NCBI RefSeq assembly: GCF_018777385.1
Contig: NZ_JAFJYB010000001.1
Span: forward strand, 1,178,001 to 1,242,000
Direction: 5' to 3'
DNA length: 64,000 nucleotides
Source: Candidatus Symbiopectobacterium endolongispinus
GTDB taxonomy: Bacteria; Pseudomonadota; Gammaproteobacteria; Enterobacterales; Enterobacteriaceae
This document shows, piece after piece, positions 1 to 10,995 of the stretch. Position numbers and translations under genes: made by a program. Position 1 is the first letter of the stretch, and each line of letters opens with the position of its first letter. The notes under the pieces were generated by a model. That model had not been told where the DNA came from. It was given only the letters and a program-made list of their open reading frames with translations, and did no database searches.

Positions 1-55
1 ATAATAATTAACCTGCACAAATAACGTCATCGCCGTTGTTCTTTACACTAAATAA

Positions 56-223
<168 letters not shown>

Positions 224-294
224 GTATGACGGGTATATTTGGCTATTCCTTGTTACAAGGTGGCTTCCTTTAATTTTGTAGTAGGAACCTAACT

Positions 295-1634
295 ATGAAA
301 CATAGCATTATTGTATCTTTATTCCCCGGGGATATTCGCACAGGTCGTTTATTTTCCATCAGTACCGTCGCAGCCGCACTGTTAATACCCACACTCGCGT
401 TTGCTGAATCACCAGCAGCAATAAAACCGCTGAGCAGTAATCTGGGACAAACCTGCACACAAAATGCCTACGGCGTAGATAATGCGCTTGATGCGTTGCG
501 CTGTGGTTCTATCCATGGCTCGTTGCGCTCGCTGTATTACTCCACCAAAAATGCCTATTTCGTGAGGAATAATAATCAGGATACTGCCAGCTATGGCGGT
601 AATATTCTGTTCCAAACGGCACCGTATTACGGTATTAGCGCTGGTGTTGGCGGGATTTATAAACAACAGTGGCGTTCACCGGGCGCTGGCCGCGGCTTGA
701 CGGAATTGGCGACCAATCAAAACGGTTTTGGCGAAGCCTGGTTGCGTTGGCAGTATCAGGATTTCCGCTTTACAGCGGGCGATCAACGCATCGATATTCC
801 CTTTATGAGCGACTATGACTGGCGTATTACGCCCATCCTGTTTCGCGCTGTGTATATGCATTGTGGCGATAAAACGGATTTCGTACACGCCACCAAGATA
901 TACCGCTACAAGCCGTGGCGCAGTGATAAATTCCTGGCAACCAGTGCTTATAGCGCGATTAAAGAAGAGACCAATGGAGCCTGGGCCATGGGAGCGGGCC
1001 GCTCAAAACAGGCTGGCGATATGACCCTGACCGGCCAGTTATGGTATGAAAGCTATGATGACTATGTGAATATTTTCTATAGCGAAGCGCACAGTCAGTG
1101 GAAAGCCGCGCCGTGGTAGCCGGATATTGGCGTGCAATTTATTCGCGGTAGCGGTGAGGGTGAGCGTTTACGCGGCGAAGTAGACAGCACCTCTTACGGC
1201 GTGCAATTGGCGCTGACGCCGACCAGTAAAGTGAAGTGGTCTACCAACTACAACCATATTGTCTCCAACCCTGAAGCCTATCTGAATGGGCGCTGGTAAC
1301 ACCGTATTCCAGCAGTACCTCGTCAGGTAAATATTTCGCACAACCGTACTTTACCAGTACCCAGGATCTCGGTACCGGTAATGCCTATTCTACGCGAATT
1401 ACCTATCAGGTGATGCCGGCATTGAGCATCGGGACGTATTATTCCTTTATGGACCCGAGAAGCTCAGCAAGTGCACCCAGCCGTAATCAGTCTGAATATG
1501 TTGTCTTTGGCATTTACCAGTTTGACGGTGCCTTAAAAGGATTAAGCCTGTCTAATTTCCTTGGGGTACAAACCTCGCCGGTTTACGATTATTCGTTTTG
1601 GCAGAATCGGGTTTCTCTGCAATATAATTTCTGA
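295..1634 (+). pseudogene. OprD-family outer membrane porin, disrupted
   Basis: The product would be an outer membrane channel for small solutes. The N-terminus has a long signal peptide ending near LAFAES, then a barrel-like alternation of aromatic residues and the terminal phenylalanine (LQYNF) usual for porins. Two lesions break it: an in-frame TAG at 1117-1119 and an extra G in the GGG at 1288-1290, after which the C-terminal third continues in another frame (1410-1634). Removing them gives one protein of about 445 residues, normal for OprD-type porins. A terminator follows at once, so it was a single-gene unit. The substrate cannot be told. Confidence 0.7.
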
Positions 1635-1649
1635 TGTTATTTTTTTCTA

Positions 1650-1680
1650 AAAAGGTATCCGCAATGGATACCTTTTTTAT
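1650..1680 (+). terminator. Rho-independent terminator of the porin gene
   Basis: The stem AAGGTATCC / GGATACCTT with a short loop is followed by a run of T, 16 bp after the porin stop codon. Confidence 0.85.
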
Positions 1681-1786
1681 ATGTTCTTTAGCACACTATT
1701 GTCATGCACTCTATGTGGGCATTAAAACGTGCATATGCCGCCTTATGGTGCAATATTACTCATAAATATTATTCATTAAATACAAA

Positions 1787-1812
1787 ATTATCTTTTTTAT
1801 AAAAAAGATAAT
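1787..1812. promoter_or_regulatory. Perfect 26-bp palindrome upstream of guaD
   Basis: Positions 1787-1812 are identical to their own reverse complement, with arms ATTATCTTTTTT and AAAAAAGATAAT meeting with no spacer. It lies 124 bp before the guaD start in an AT-rich gap (1681-1935) that holds no gene. It could be an operator for the purine genes or a bidirectional terminator; nothing else in the gap decides this. Confidence 0.4.
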
Positions 1813-1935
1813 CGTTTGCTTAAAAATGCAACCTTTTGCCTATCGTTAAAATACTTTACCGCCGGGTCGGTTTTATTATGGTATGGGAATTGCTGTTTAT
1901 TATATCACGCTTAGTTTATTACGCAGGATAAAAGC

Positions 1936-3257
1936 ATGACCGTATGCAACCGTTACGCTATCCGCAGCGCGTTTTTCGATATTGACGCACCCGCAGGGAA
2001 TCCGCAGCAGATCGCTGAGCATGCCCGTTATATTGACGATGGCGTGTTGCTGATTGAGGAGGGAAAAATCGTTGGTTTATATCCCTGGCAACAAGGCGAA
2101 GCACGTGTGAAAGCGGACTGGTCGCTGATCGATTATCGCGGAAAAGTGATTTTGCCGGGTTTTATCGATACGCATATCCACTTTCCACAGGCTGAAATTA
2201 TTGGCGCTTACGGTGAGCAGTGGCTCGAGCGCTACACCTTTCCTGCTGAAAGCCACTATGGCGATATGCATTACGCCACCCGTATGGCCTCGTTTTTCCT
2301 GCAACAACTGCTGAGTAAGGCACCACCAGCGCCATGGTTTTTGCCACCGTACACCCTGAATCCGTAGAGGCTCTGTTTAGCGCTGCGGAAGGGTTGGGGA
2401 TGCGCCTGATTGCGGGCAAAGTGATGATGGATTGCAATGCACCGGACAACCTGGTCGAAACGGCAGAAAACAGCAATCGCCAGTGTCAGGCATTGATCAG
2501 GCGCTGGCATGTCCGCGGACGACTGGGCTATGCCATCACCCCGCGCTTTGCACCGACATCTTCACCAGAACCGTTGAGCACTGCGCAGCGCCTGCGCTAA
2601 GAACTTCCCGATACCTGGGTGCAAACGCACTTGAGCGAAAACCCGCAGGAAGTGGCTTGGGTACGTGAGCTTTATCCTGATCGGGACAACTATCTGGATG
2701 TGTATCACCACTACCGGTTGACCGGTCGGCGTAGCGTTTTTGCGCACGCTATCCACCTCGATGATACGGAGTGGGACTGCCTGCACCAGACACAATCTGC
2801 CGTTGTGTTTTGTCCCAGTTCTAATCTGTTTCTCGGCAGCGGGCTGTTTCGTTTGCAGCAGAGCTGGCACAAGGGCGTGCGTATTGGTATGGGGACCGAT
2901 GTCGGTGCTGGAACGTCGTTCAGCCTGCTGCAAACCTTGGGAGATGCTTACAAAGTCGGACAGTTGCAACAATACCGGCTGTCAGCCTGTGAAGCGTTCT
3001 ACCACGCCACGTTGGGAGGCGCGTGTGCGCTCGATCTGGAGCACGAAATCGGCAATTTTGCGACAGGGAAAACCGCGGATTTCGTGGTTATCGATCCTGC
3101 CGTCACCCCCTTACAACGCCTGCGTGATGACAACTGTCGGGACATTATGGAGCGGCTGTTTGTGCTGATGACGCTGGGCGACGATCGTAATGTAGCCGCC
3201 ACCTGGGTCAATGGGCGTCCCGTCTGGCAGGCTGATTGCCAGGGGGTGGCCGCATGA
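1936..3257 (+). pseudogene. guaD: Guanine deaminase, disrupted
   Basis: GuaD hydrolyses guanine to xanthine and ammonia in purine breakdown. The sequence follows E. coli GuaD along its whole length: metal-binding DTHIH motif near residue 76, then APTSSPE, THLSENP and FCPSSNLFLGSG, and the C-terminal GMGTD metal site. Two lesions: a G is missing at 2319-2320 (expected LLSKGTT, found LLSKAPP), and a TAA at 2598-2600 stands where relatives have Glu (QRL-K-E-E), which fits GAA to TAA. Repaired length is about 440 residues, normal for the family. Its stop overlaps the ATG of the xanthine dehydrogenase gene, so xanthine produced here would feed the next enzyme. Confidence 0.85.
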
Positions 3258-4670
3258 CCGCCTTTTTACTAAACGACACGCGGGTGGTGGAGCGGGATGG
3301 CGATCCTGCGCTGACCGTATTGCAATACCTGCGTCAGCGTAAGCGTCGCACCGGAACCAAAGAAGGCTGCGGTTCTGGCGACTGCGGTGCCTGCACTGTC
3401 GTACTGGGCCGCGTGGAGCAAGGACGCATGTGTTATGAAACCGCCAGTGCCTGCCTGACGCCATTGAGCGCGTTGCAAGGTAAACAGGTAATCACGATCG
3501 AAGATCTGCGGCAGGATGGAGAACTGCATCCGGTGCAGCAGGCGGTAGTGGATCTGCATGCGTCACAATGTGGTTTCTGTACGCCGGGTATGGTGATGTC
3601 CCTGTTTGTGCTACAAAAGCAGTGCAGCGGTTGGGATCGTCAGCAGGCGGAGCAGGCATTGGCAGGAAATTTATGCCGCTGTACCGGCTATCGGCCAATC
3701 ATGGACGCCGCGCGCCAGTTGTGTGAACACCCGATAGCGGACAGCTTTACCCGACAAGAAGCGCGCACCGTGGCTCGTTTGAATGCACTGGCGAGCGAGG
3801 TCGCCGTGGAGCCATCCGGTGAGGAGCAACGCTGCTTTATGCCAACCTCGCTGGAACAACTGGTGGCCTGTTATCTGCGATATCCACAGGCGCGCTTGCT
3901 GGCAGGGGGGACCGATCTGATGTTGGACATGGCGCAAGCCGTAGCTGCCCCTCCTCCCACGATCGCGTTGGAACAGGTGGAGAAGCTGCGTAACGCCTAC
4001 ACGGATAACAACCATATCCATCTCGGTGCCGGATTGACCATTACCCAGTGTGAGCAGCGTTTACACGCCGCGCTCCCTGCCTTTGCTCAGGTGTTGCAGC
4101 GCTTTGCATAACGTCAGATCCGTAATCGCGCCACGTTGGGGGGGCAACATTGCCAACGCATCACCGATAGGCGATACCCCTCCCATGTTGTTGGCGCTGG
4201 ATGCTGAATTGCTGTTACAGAGGGGAACGGATCTCCGCACGATACCTTTGCGTGAGTTTTTCCTGGCTTATCGCAAAACGGCATTAGCGCCGAGCGAGTT
4301 TATTCGCGAGATCCTGATCCCGCGTGAGGCATTGCCGGATAACTTTCGCGCGTGGAAGGTATCCAAACGGGCCGATGACGATATCTCTATCGTGTTTGGT
4401 GCTTTTTCTCTGCATATCGAACAGGGAAGTATTGTTCAGGCGCGCGTCGCTTTCGGTGGGATGGATGCGATCCCACGGCGGGCTGAACGTTGTGAGCGTG
4501 CGCTGCTGCACCAGCCATGGAACCGGGAGACGGTTATGGCGGCCAGTCAGGTGCTGGTACAGGATTTCACACCGCTCAGTGACGCGCGCGCCAGCGCCGA
4601 TTACCGCATGCAGCTCGCCAGGAATTTGCTGCTGCGTTACTTCTTCTGCATACAGGGAGAAGATGTGGCA
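3254..4670 (+). pseudogene. xdhA: Xanthine dehydrogenase small (FeS/FAD) subunit, disrupted
   Basis: The product carries electrons from the molybdenum subunit to NAD+. Residues 1-165 hold both [2Fe-2S] sites (CGSGDCGACTVVL; CGFCTPGM with CRCTGYRP). An FAD-binding domain follows (LLAGGTDLMLD; TLGGNIANASPIGD after repair). Lesions: TAA at 4109-4111 where Ser is expected (TCA to TAA), and seven G at 4138-4144 where six keep the frame. The start at 3254 overlaps the guaD stop (ATGA), indicating translational coupling. After the shift I see no stop before the large-subunit start at 4671, so the end of this gene is uncertain; the family usually has about 480 residues. Confidence 0.8.
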
Positions 4671-6084
4671 ATGCACACCATGTCGCATGATAACGTGTCG
4701 CATAACCCTTCATCGCCTGCGCCGACTCAAACAGCGTTGCAGGCGCAATTCTCTCAGCCGCTGCCTGGCGGTGTTTGGCACAGCCATATTCACGAGAGTG
4801 CCACCCTGCACGTCAGCGGCGAGGCGCGTTACATTGACGATCGACCGGAACCGGAGGGGCTGCTGCACCTCTGCCCGCGCCTGAGCGATCACGCCCATGC
4901 CCGTATTCTGAAGATTGATGTTGAACCTTGCTACCGCATTCCCGGTGTGGTGGCGGTGCTAACCCGGCAGCATATACCGGGGAATCCAGATATCGGCGTA
5001 CTGGCTCCGGGGGATCTGTTGCTGGCGGATAGCGAGGTGAACTATGCCGGGCAGATGGTGTTGGTGGTAGCGGCAGAATCCCGTGAGGCGGCGCGGGTTG
5101 GCGTTGATGCCGATCAAATTCGGTATCTCTTTCACTTCGACCTTTCTCAATCAGGCGGGTGCCTTGCTGTTGGTGTATACCGATGGCAACGTGCAGCTTA
5201 ATCACGGTGGAACCGAGATGGGGCAGGGGCTGAATACCAAGGTCGCGCAGATTGTGGTACAGGTACTGCAAATTGATAGCGCGTCCATTCAGGTCACCGC
5301 CACCGATACCAGTAAGGTGCCGAATACGTCCCCGACGGCGGCATCCAGCGATGCCGATTTGAACGGCAAAGCCGCACAGCAGGCAGCGGAAATCATCCGG
5401 CAGCGCTTGGTCGATTTGCTGTGTCGCCTTTACTCCTGCGTTCCCGATGATATCGCCTTTTGCAATGGCGTCGTGCGTGTGGGTGAGCACCATTTTACCT
5501 TTGCGCAGGTCGCGCAGATGGCATGGCTGAATCAGGTGCCGCTGTCGGCAGCGGGATATTATCGGGTGCCGGGTATCCATTACGATCGTGACGCCGGGTG
5601 CGGACAACCCTTCTACTACTTTGTTTACGGTGCAGCGTGCGCTTAAGTGGTGGTTGATACGCTGACCGGTGAATATCAGGTAAAACTTGTGGACATTTTG
5701 CACGATGCGGGCGCTTCACTGAACCCGGCGCTGGATATAGGTCAGGTAGAGGGGGGATTTGTACAGGGAATGGGGTGGGTTACCACCGAAGAACTGGTGT
5801 GGAACGCACAAGGGCGTTTACTGACAGATACCGGTGCCACTTACAAGATCCCGACCGTGGCGGATATTCCGCATGATTTCCGCGTGCAACTGTTACCACA
5901 TACGGTTAACGCGGTAGACACGGTGTTTCGTTCTAAGGCCGTGGGTGAGCCACCGTTTATGCTGGGTATTGCTGTCTGGTGTGCATTGCAGGATGCGGTG
6001 GCGAGCCGGGATGATGCCGAGTCTCATGTTTTGCTCGAACTGCCCGCCACACCGGAACAGGTATGGCGAGCGCTGCAACGATAG
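4671..6084 (+). pseudogene. xdhB: Xanthine dehydrogenase large (Mo) subunit, internally deleted
   Basis: This subunit binds molybdopterin and oxidises hypoxanthine and xanthine. The first 140 or so residues (GEARYIDD ... VLVVAAESREA) are followed near 5105 by sequence belonging roughly 325 residues further on (KFGISFTSTFLNQAGA, then NHGGTEMGQG), in a different frame. About 1 kb of coding sequence, including much of the substrate-binding region, is therefore missing. A TAA at 5644-5646 (ACA-stop-VVVDTLTGEY; relatives have Glu) adds a second block. The C-terminal DIGQVEGGFVQGMGW region survives. The xdhC insertion factor that usually follows is absent; an alginate lyase gene lies next. Confidence 0.8.
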
Positions 6085-6094
6085 CAGACTGGCG

Positions 6095-7166
6095 TCATTG
6101 GCAGGGCGTAATTGCCCACAGCCAGCGCGCTGGCGTCTTGTTGAGCCGTCGCGCTGTCTCCAGATAGCGGAGATCCAGCACGCTGGCAGACCAATAGACA
6201 TTCGCGGCATTGTTGGGTTGCCACTGTCCGTCAAACCCTTTAACACCGGCTTTACGGCGCTCTATATCGAAGCGTACCTTGGTATTGGCGAACTCTTCGT
6301 GCGTTTTTTCACCGTCGGCATAGGGCTTGAGCCATTCCAGCGCGGTACGCAGGCTCTGCCCATGGCGGCCTTTCAGGTCAATCCAGTTCTCACCTTGCAA
6401 CTGCGCTGCCATGGCGGCGCGCAGCAGCGGCTCCAGTGAGTAGACCACGTAGTGCAAGGCATCGCGTTCGGTGAAATCCATCACTTTGCCATCTGCATGA
6501 ATATTGGTATCCAACTGACGGATAAACGCTGCTTTGGCCTCTGCCAGCAACGTGGCGTCATCTATCGCTACCGCGCTCATGGTGACTAAATTAACGCGAT
6601 GGCTTTGCCAGTTGTTGCTCCAGATTTTTTTGGCGCTGTTCTGGTTTTCATACATCTTCTGTAAGTACCCGGTTGCCATTGCATGTAGGAAGGTGCGAGT
6701 GCGCTCACGCGTGGCTTCCGGCAGGGCGCTGCGCGTCAACCGGTATGCTTCAATCAACCCGTCGAAGCTGGTTTCGTCGATAGGGTTAAAGCTCAGTTGA
6801 TAGGTTTTCATCCAGTCATCCAGATAGATCGTCAAGCGTGACAGCAGCGCAGCATCCTGAGTCCGTTGCCAGGCTAAGGCCAGATCGCGCATATAGCTGA
6901 AATCACGCCGTGCCACGTTAGACATATCGTAGATGCCCTGATGAGGCAAGGTGCCTTCCGTGTGCACGATCGGTATAGCTTGCGGTTTGGAGGCTGGTGG
7001 ATGCGCGAGTGGATAATAATGCCTGGGTTGAGGGGGCCGTAACCTTGTTGCAAAGTCCTTCACTGGCCTGTACTGCCGGTAGCAACAGCATGGTCAGTAT
7101 TCCCAGCGCGGCGGGAACACGGTGAAATAGCCGAGAACGGCTGAGCGTTGATGCAACGGTATCCAT
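6095..7166 (-). pseudogene. Secreted alginate lyase-family protein, frameshifted
   Basis: The protein resembles the alginate lyase (PF05426) superfamily, periplasmic or secreted enzymes cleaving uronate polymers by beta-elimination. The core NNWQSHRV motif (Asn-His type active site) and a later ERDALHYVVYSLEPL helix fit that fold. The start at 7166 has AGGA upstream and opens a signal peptide (ILTMLLLPAVQASEG). The reading frame changes between about 6985 and 7060: the signal peptide and mature domain are in different frames. The last 290 codons are open. Polymer specificity is unknown. It converges on the broken xdhB. Confidence 0.65.
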
Positions 7167-7379
7167 AACAAGCATCCTGTGGTTATCAATCACCACATCA
7201 TACTGGAATGCGCCAGGTTGGGTTTAGCGCTGTTCCACATTCAGCTTTTTTGTTCAGTTTGGTTTATCCATTTATTGGCTATGCAAAGCCGATAACAGTA
7301 TTTGTTTTGTGGGTGAATCACGCATAAAAATTGAGAAAACAAGTCATCCAAATCCATTGCAGGTCTTTGAGAGGAAAAC

Positions 7380-8339
7380 ATGATGTCGGAATTAGTGTTT
7401 ATTTCTCAACGAAATAATCATTGACATCTGGATGGGGTCGTTGATGAATTACGCCGTGTACGTCAGCAATGGCGTGACCGTTTTTCTCAGGTCGATTATC
7501 AGAATAAACGGTTGCTGCCCTCAAAACAGAGTATCCATAGCGTTGCCGATACGCTGATTAAAGTGTTGTATCCCATACGATTGGGTGCCACGGATTTGCG
7601 TAAAGAGGGGGAAGATTACTACGTCGGTTATCTGTTGGGCACAGCGCTCAATGCGTTGGCGGAAGAGGCGGCGCTTGAATTGCACTATCAGTCAGGCACT
7701 CCAACACAGCACGGCGTCACATCACCCGAAGCACAGGACGCTGAGCACCGTATCCGCAAGTTTGCTGCGTACTTGCCGGTGATTCGCCAACGTCTGGACA
7801 GCGATATTCAGGCCGCGTATCAGGGCGATCCTTCCGCGCGCAGCCGGGATGAAGTGCTGCTGTGCTATCCCGGTATTCATGCGGTGATGTATTACCGACT
7901 GGCCCACGAATTGTATCAACTGAGGCTACCGCTGTTAGCGCGCATCATGACGGAGAAGGCACACAGCGAAACTGGCATTGATATTCACCCTGGGGCCAAG
8001 ATCAGTGAGGGCTTTTTTATCGATCATGGTACTGGTGTGGTGATTGGTGAGACAGCGATCATCGGCAAACGTGTGCGGCTTTATCAGGCAGTCACGCTTG
8101 GTGCCAAACGCTTTGTCACTGACAATGACGGTCAGTTGCAAAAGAACTATCCCCGACATCCGATCGTGGAAGACGATGTGGTGATTTACGCCGGAGCGAC
8201 ATTATTAGGGCGTATTACCATCGGTGCGCGTTCCAGCATTGGCGGAAACGTCTGGCTGACGCACGATGTGCTGCCGGACAGTAATGTGCGCCAGGCTAGC
8301 GTGTTACACACTCAGTATCGCGACGGTGACGGTATTTAA
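7380..8339 (+). pseudogene. Serine O-acetyltransferase (EpsC/CysE type), nonsense near N-terminus
   Basis: The family makes O-acetylserine for cysteine synthesis. The C-terminal left-handed beta-helix shows the diagnostic IDIHPGAKISEGFFIDHGTG and GETAIIGKRVRLYQ repeats, followed by YPRHPIVEDDVVIYAGAT. The long N-terminal helical part marks the EpsC-like branch rather than E. coli CysE. The natural start is ATGATG at 7380 with AGAGGA upstream; a TGA at 7422-7424 interrupts it after 14 codons. The rest is open to 8339, so reinitiation downstream (for example from 7512) could still give a catalytic protein. I call it a probable pseudogene for that reason. Confidence 0.65.
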
Positions 8340-8410
8340 TTCGTCGTGCACGCCAGCATCTAACCGCACTTTCTCATTCTTAAGTGGGTGCATAGCCCAC
8401 TCCCTTATTG

Positions 8411-8429
8411 GTAATGAAATCGCATTATG
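8411..8429. promoter_or_regulatory. Weak Fur-box-like palindrome before the iron importer
   Basis: TAATG and CATTA form an inverted repeat with 6 bp between them, about 70 bp upstream of the binding-protein start. It resembles the centre of a Fur box but is imperfect; an iron importer would be a fitting target. Confidence 0.3.
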
Positions 8430-8500
8430 AGCGAGATCAGTATTTTCTTGATCGCTGTCGTTGTATTGTTCTGTATATATCGAAACACCAGGACATCAAC

Positions 8501-9565
8501 ATGATAAAGAAAATAGGTTATACACTCGTGGTTGTCGGGCTGCTTATGGCGTTTTCCTCTGCGTGGGCGGCGCGTCAGGTCACCGATCAGTTAGGGCGCA
8601 ACGTCACGATCCCCGATCACGTTAATCGCGTGGTGGTTTTGCAGCATCAAACGCTGAATCTGCTGGTGCAGTTGGATGCGCAACAGAGCGTGGTTGGCGT
8701 GCTGTCCAGTTGGAAAAAGCAATTGGGGGACAGCTATCTGCGCCTTGCTCCCCAGTTGGCGAATTTACCGATGCCGGGCGATCTGACACAGGTGAATATT
8801 GAAAGTCTGCTGAAACTCGAACCGCAGGTCGTCTTTGTCGCCAACTACGCACCGCCGGAAATGATCTCACAGATTGAACGGGCGGGCATCCAGGTGGTGG
8901 CGATCTCCCTGCGTCAGGACAAGCCGGGGGAGGCTGACAAAATCAATCCGACCATGAGCGATGAAAATACCACATATAACGAAGGGCTTAAAACCGGCAT
9001 CCGCTTGATCGGTGACGTGGTGGAGCGCCAGAAACAGGCGGAAGCGCTCATCAGTTATACCTTTAGCGAACGGGGAAAAGTCAGTGCCCACATCGCTGCT
9101 ATCCCTGAAGAGAAGCGCATTCGTGTTTACATGGCCAACCCCGATCTGACCACCTACGGCTCAGGAAAATACACCGGCCTGATGATGTCTCACGCCGGTG
9201 CCATGAACGTAGCGGCAGCCTCCATCAAAGGCTTCAAACAGGTCTCGATTGAGAATGTATTGGCCTGGAATCCACAGGTCATTTTCGTGCAAGATCGCTA
9301 TCCGGACGTCGTACAGCAGATCATCAACGACCCGGCCTGGCAGGCCATTGATGCGGTGAAACAGCATCGGGTCTATCTGATGTCGGAATACGCCAAAGCC
9401 TGGGGATATCCGATGCCGGAGGCGTTAGCGATTGGCGAACTGTGGATGGCGAAAAAGCTCTATCCGGAACGCTTTGCCGATGTGGATATGCAAAAAGCCG
9501 CGAATGACTATTACCAGCGCTTCTACCGTATGGATTACCGCGCAGACAATCCAGCAGCACAATGA
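8501..9565 (+). CDS. Periplasmic iron-complex binding protein of an ABC importer
   Basis: The product would capture an iron chelate (siderophore or heme) in the periplasm and deliver it to the permease. It begins with a clear signal peptide (MIKKIGYTLVVVGLLMA ... SAWAA) and has two Rossmann-like lobes typical of PF01497 proteins: VTIPDHVNRVVVLQ at the start, EPQVVFVANY and NPQVIFVQDRY before the lobe ends. Length of 354 residues is normal and the frame is open throughout. I chose 8501 because the signal peptide starts there; the frame is open further upstream without a credible start. It overlaps the permease gene by 4 bp. It is the only intact member of this transporter. Confidence 0.8.
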   Translation: MIKKIGYTLVVVGLLMAFSSAWAARQVTDQLGRNVTIPDHVNRVVVLQHQTLNLLVQLDAQQSVVGVLSSWKKQLGDSYLRLAPQLANLPMPGDLTQVNIESLLKLEPQVVFVANYAPPEMISQIERAGIQVVAISLRQDKPGEADKINPTMSDENTTYNEGLKTGIRLIGDVVERQKQAEALISYTFSERGKVSAHIAAIPEEKRIRVYMANPDLTTYGSGKYTGLMMSHAGAMNVAAASIKGFKQVSIENVLAWNPQVIFVQDRYPDVVQQIINDPAWQAIDAVKQHRVYLMSEYAKAWGYPMPEALAIGELWMAKKLYPERFADVDMQKAANDYYQRFYRMDYRADNPAAQ

Positions 9566-10576
9566 CGGAACTCTATCGTATTACGCTGCTGGCTGTGGTG
9601 GTGGGGACGTTGCTGATTGCCCTGTGCTCATTGGGACTGGGGCGCTATGGCCTTTCCCCGTGGCGAATTGTTCAGATACTCGTCGAGCCTTTGTCCGACA
9701 GCAATCCGACGCTAAGTGATATTGAACGCCAGGTGGTGTGGAGTGTGCGCTTACCTCGGGTGCTACTCGCGTTGTGTGCCGGAGCCGGGTTAGCCCTGAG
9801 CGGTGCCACGTTGCAAGGCGTATTCCGCAACCCACTGGTTGATCCACACATTATTGGCGTCTCTGCTGGTGCGGCGTTTGGCGGCACGTTGGCGATCTTG
9901 TTGAGTTGGACGCCACTGTTTCTGCTGCTCTCGACGTTCACGTTTGGCATGGCCGCCCTGCTGCTGGTGTTCATGATAGCCGCCGCGTTGGGCAAGCAGA
10001 ATGTCCTCATCCTTATACTGGCGGGGGGTCATCATCAGCGGCTTTTTCGGTGCACTGGTCAGTCTGATGCAATACCTGGCGGATACCGAAGAAAAATTGC
10101 CGAGTATTGTGTTTTGGCTGTTGGGGAGTTTCGCCACCGCCCATTGGGACAAACTGGTCACACTGGTACTGCCGCTCGGCCTGGCGGGGGGACTGCTGCT
10201 GCGCCTGCGTTGGCACATTAACGTGCTATCGATGGGAGAGCAGGATGCGCGCACGCTGGGCATGGCGGTGCAACCAGTGCGCCGGCTGGTGCTGAGCCTA
10301 TGCGCGGTGGTGGTGGCTGCGCAGGTGGCCGTGAGCGGCAGTATTGGCTGGATTGGGCTGGTGATCCCCCACGTTGCGCGCATGCTGGTGGGGGCCGATC
10401 ACCGGCGTTTATTGCCAGTATCGTTCTGGCTTGGCGGCGGGTTTATAGTGCTGGTTGATGATTTGGCGCGCACGCTCAGTAATGCAGAGATCCCTTTGGG
10501 GATACTTACGGCACTGTTTGGTGCACCGCTGTTTGCCGTGCTGCTGTATAAAACGCAACGGCAGCGCAGAGGTTGA
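9562..10576 (+). pseudogene. FecCD-type iron ABC permease, frameshifted
   Basis: The integral membrane subunit of the importer. The first half has the conserved ALSGATLQGVFRNPLVDPHIIGVS region; the second half carries the coupling sequence SGSIGWIGLVIPHVARMLVG and DDLARTL. They lie in two frames because six G occur at 10023-10028 where five keep LILAGVIISG open. Repaired length is about 338 residues, standard for the family. The start ATGA overlaps the end of the binding-protein gene. Confidence 0.85.
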
Positions 10577-10580
10577 TACT

Positions 10581-10995
10581 ATGTCACTGATTCGACTATC
10601 TACACAGGCGCTGGCGTATGGCTATCACGCGGGAGAGCCGTTTTTCCCACCGCTCGAACTGTGCTGCCGGGCTGGGGAAATCACCGCCATTTTGGGGGCC
10701 AACGGTCGGGGAAAAACCACATTACTCCACACGCTGCTCGGTTTTTTTGCCGCCGCTAGCTGGCACGGTGCAGCGGGAAGGGGGATGGGTTTTGTGCCAC
10801 AGCTTTTTACGCCGCCTTTCTCCTACAGCGTGCTGGATATGGTACTTATGGGGCGGGCGGGGCGTATTGCGCTGTTTTCCCTGCCCACGGCGCACGATAT
10901 TGCTGCGGCGCACCGTGCGCTGGATATGCTGGGTATCGCGACGCTGGCCGATCATGATTTTAGTAAGCTATCGGGCGGGCAGCGGCAACTGCACG
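10581..10995 (+). pseudogene. Iron ABC importer ATPase, 3' half lost
   Basis: The cytoplasmic ATPase of the importer starts 4 bp after the permease. Walker A (GANGRGKTT) and the signature motif (LSGGQRQL) are present, but immediately after the signature, near 10995, the sequence becomes the antisense of the neighbouring M16 protease gene. Walker B and the H-loop are missing, so the product cannot hydrolyse ATP. This is one side of a deletion that joined two convergent genes. Confidence 0.8.
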
